A stretch of 7,138 nucleotides of DNA from a bacterium. Its GTDB lineage: Bacteria > Dependentiae > Babeliae > Babeliales > RVW-14. This document shows, in pieces, positions 6,321 to 7,138 of the stretch. The stretch's first letter is position 1. The number at the start of each line of letters is the position of its first letter. Location of the stretch: positions 1-7,138 of the forward strand of contig RGUK01000068.1 in the NCBI GenBank assembly GCA_010027825.1, written 5' to 3'. The notes under the pieces were generated by a model. The model was not told where the DNA came from and searched no databases. It was given only the letters and a program-made list of their open reading frames with translations. The translations under genes were made by a program, and so were the position numbers.

Positions 6321-7138
6321 TTAAAACAAGCTCATGGTGAAGGATTCTTGCGCTGGCTCCAAGCTGGCGCTTTCATCCTGGGTTGATTTACGTTTGGTTT
6401 CAGGCTTAATCGGTTCTTCAACCGCGGCTTGCAGGGCTTCTTCTGGGATGGGTTTGAACACTGTTTCATCCACTGTGGTAGTGCTGCAAGACGCTGGTGT
6501 GACGATAATTTTCTGGTGGTGCTCTAATCCTAGCTTGACTATCGCATCAATGAATTCCATCGGCGATATACCGATTTCTGCCGCTTGGTGGAAAATGCAC
6601 GTGGCGGGGGTAAGTGCAGGCACCGTATTGAACTCGAGCAGCACAACGCGCTCTTTGCCGGTGGGGCTTACTTCTGCACTTTGATAAAAGCAGTCTATAC
6701 GCGAATACCCAACGCAGCCTATTGCTACAAAGGCATCGCGGACCGTTTGTTGCACCAAGGCAAGCACAGTGCTTGGCAACGGTGCGGGCGTTTGATTTTC
6801 GCCTTCGCCCGGTAAAAATTTTTCTTCCTGCGTGAGGATGCCCTTTTTTGCTACAGCAAGACTAGGGGGTAGCGCCTGGGGGTTTTCGTTGCCCAGGATG
6901 CCGACGGTTAACTCTACGCCAAGAATCATTTCTTCTAGCATCAAGTAATGTTCTTCTGTCAATGTAGGCTCGCCACCTGCAAAGTATGCTAAATCAATGT
7001 GTTCTACTTGATCCAATACTTCACGCAATAGATTACCCTTTTCATCAGCATGTATAACGATAGGATGTTTTGGGTCGTGATTGGCTCGCATCTCTGCGCC
7101 CCATTGACTACTGAATTCACTGCCACATGTTCTGCATT
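6321..7138 (-). CDS. Chimeric ORF: radical SAM protein start joined to the C-terminal half of D-Ala--D-Ala ligase (5' partial)
   Basis: The reading frame is open from the window edge and already codes for CRTCGSEFSSQWGAE before the ATG at 7091, so that ATG is probably internal. Counting from it, residues up to 51 look like a radical SAM protein of the twitch/SPASM kind: CRTC is the end of the Fe-S cysteine motif, and LAYFAGGEPTLTEEHY (34-49) is the GGEP strand and SAM-binding turn. At LEEMI (52-56) the protein switches to the ATP-grasp part of D-alanine--D-alanine ligase: GVELTVGILG, KFLPGEGEN (91-99), GYSRID (128-133) and LEFNTVPALTP (152-162). The metal ligands Asp133, Glu153 and Asn155 are present. 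Missing are the radical SAM barrel after the GGEP strand and the ligase N-terminal and early ATP-grasp domains. A Pro/Glu-rich tail of about 60 residues ends the protein. Neither activity is expected. The next gene begins 1 base after the stop. Confidence 0.8.
   Translation of the reverse strand, partial: CRTCGSEFSSQWGAEMRANHDPKHPIVIHADEKGNLLREVLDQVEHIDLAYFAGGEPTLTEEHYLMLEEMILGVELTVGILGNENPQALPPSLAVAKKGILTQEEKFLPGEGENQTPAPLPSTVLALVQQTVRDAFVAIGCVGYSRIDCFYQSAEVSPTGKERVVLLEFNTVPALTPATCIFHQAAEIGISPMEFIDAIVKLGLEHHQKIIVTPASCSTTTVDETVFKPIPEEALQAAVEEPIKPETKRKSTQDESASLEPAQESFTMSLF
6924..6938 (-). other. Radical SAM / D-Ala ligase fusion junction
   Basis: The codons for LEEMI fit both partners. Radical SAM relatives commonly have a pattern like E-H-Y-x-x-L-E-x-L-I after GGEP. 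D-Ala ligases commonly have V-E-E-M/F-I just before G-x-E-L-T-V. A short stretch of DNA identity here (GAAGAAATGATT on the minus strand) could have served as the crossover for an in-frame deletion, or as the overlap for a wrong assembly join. Confidence 0.6.

Noticed and set aside
6334..6815. Plus-strand ORFs opposite the D-Ala ligase half.
   Set aside because: They are antisense to clearly conserved ligase motifs and have no convincing ribosome site or protein features.
6321..7138. A new natural-product enzyme combining radical SAM and ATP-grasp functions.
   Set aside because: The radical SAM part ends right after the GGEP strand and the ligase part begins mid-domain, so neither catalytic centre is complete; kept only as a chimera to verify.

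Overview
The window looks like a piece of a gene-dense, moderate-GC bacterial chromosome. A lysine/alanine-rich histone-like protein, a two-unit M16 zinc peptidase, a DUF374-type acyltransferase directly upstream of a short PriA, and a secreted HAD-like protein together resemble the small-genome host-associated phylum Dependentiae (TM6). That assignment is inference from gene content and protein style, not from any marker gene. There is no tRNA, rRNA, CRISPR array or recognisable insertion sequence.

Layout: the left block (1-2788) is on the minus strand. An M16 peptidase gene starts at 2788 and is followed, 15 bases after its stop, by a histone-H1-like gene that runs off the left edge. The middle block (2863-5422) is on the plus strand: a DUF374 acyltransferase gene overlaps the start of priA by 26 bases. 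Both outward-facing transcription units must start in the short divergent gap 2789-2862. The right block (7138 down to 5364) is again on the minus strand: an ORF open to the window edge is followed 1 base later by a secreted HAD-like gene, whose 3' end overlaps the 3' end of priA tail-to-tail by 59 bases. There is no stretch over 300 bases without a gene.

The striking point is that the three longer minus-strand loci are damaged or rearranged while the two plus-strand genes look intact. The M16 gene changes frame near 1070 and seems to lack roughly a dozen codons there. The HAD-like gene changes frame near 6140. The rightmost ORF is an in-frame chimera: the start of a radical SAM protein (CxxC, then GGEP) runs directly into the C-terminal half of D-alanine--D-alanine ligase, meeting at a shared-looking LEEMI word. 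These could be real gene decay or recombination, or errors in a metagenomic assembly; the sequence alone cannot decide. No convincing new multi-gene system is visible. The radical SAM/ATP-grasp junction is the one item that would be novel if real, but both halves lack essential parts, so I favour a deletion or misassembly.
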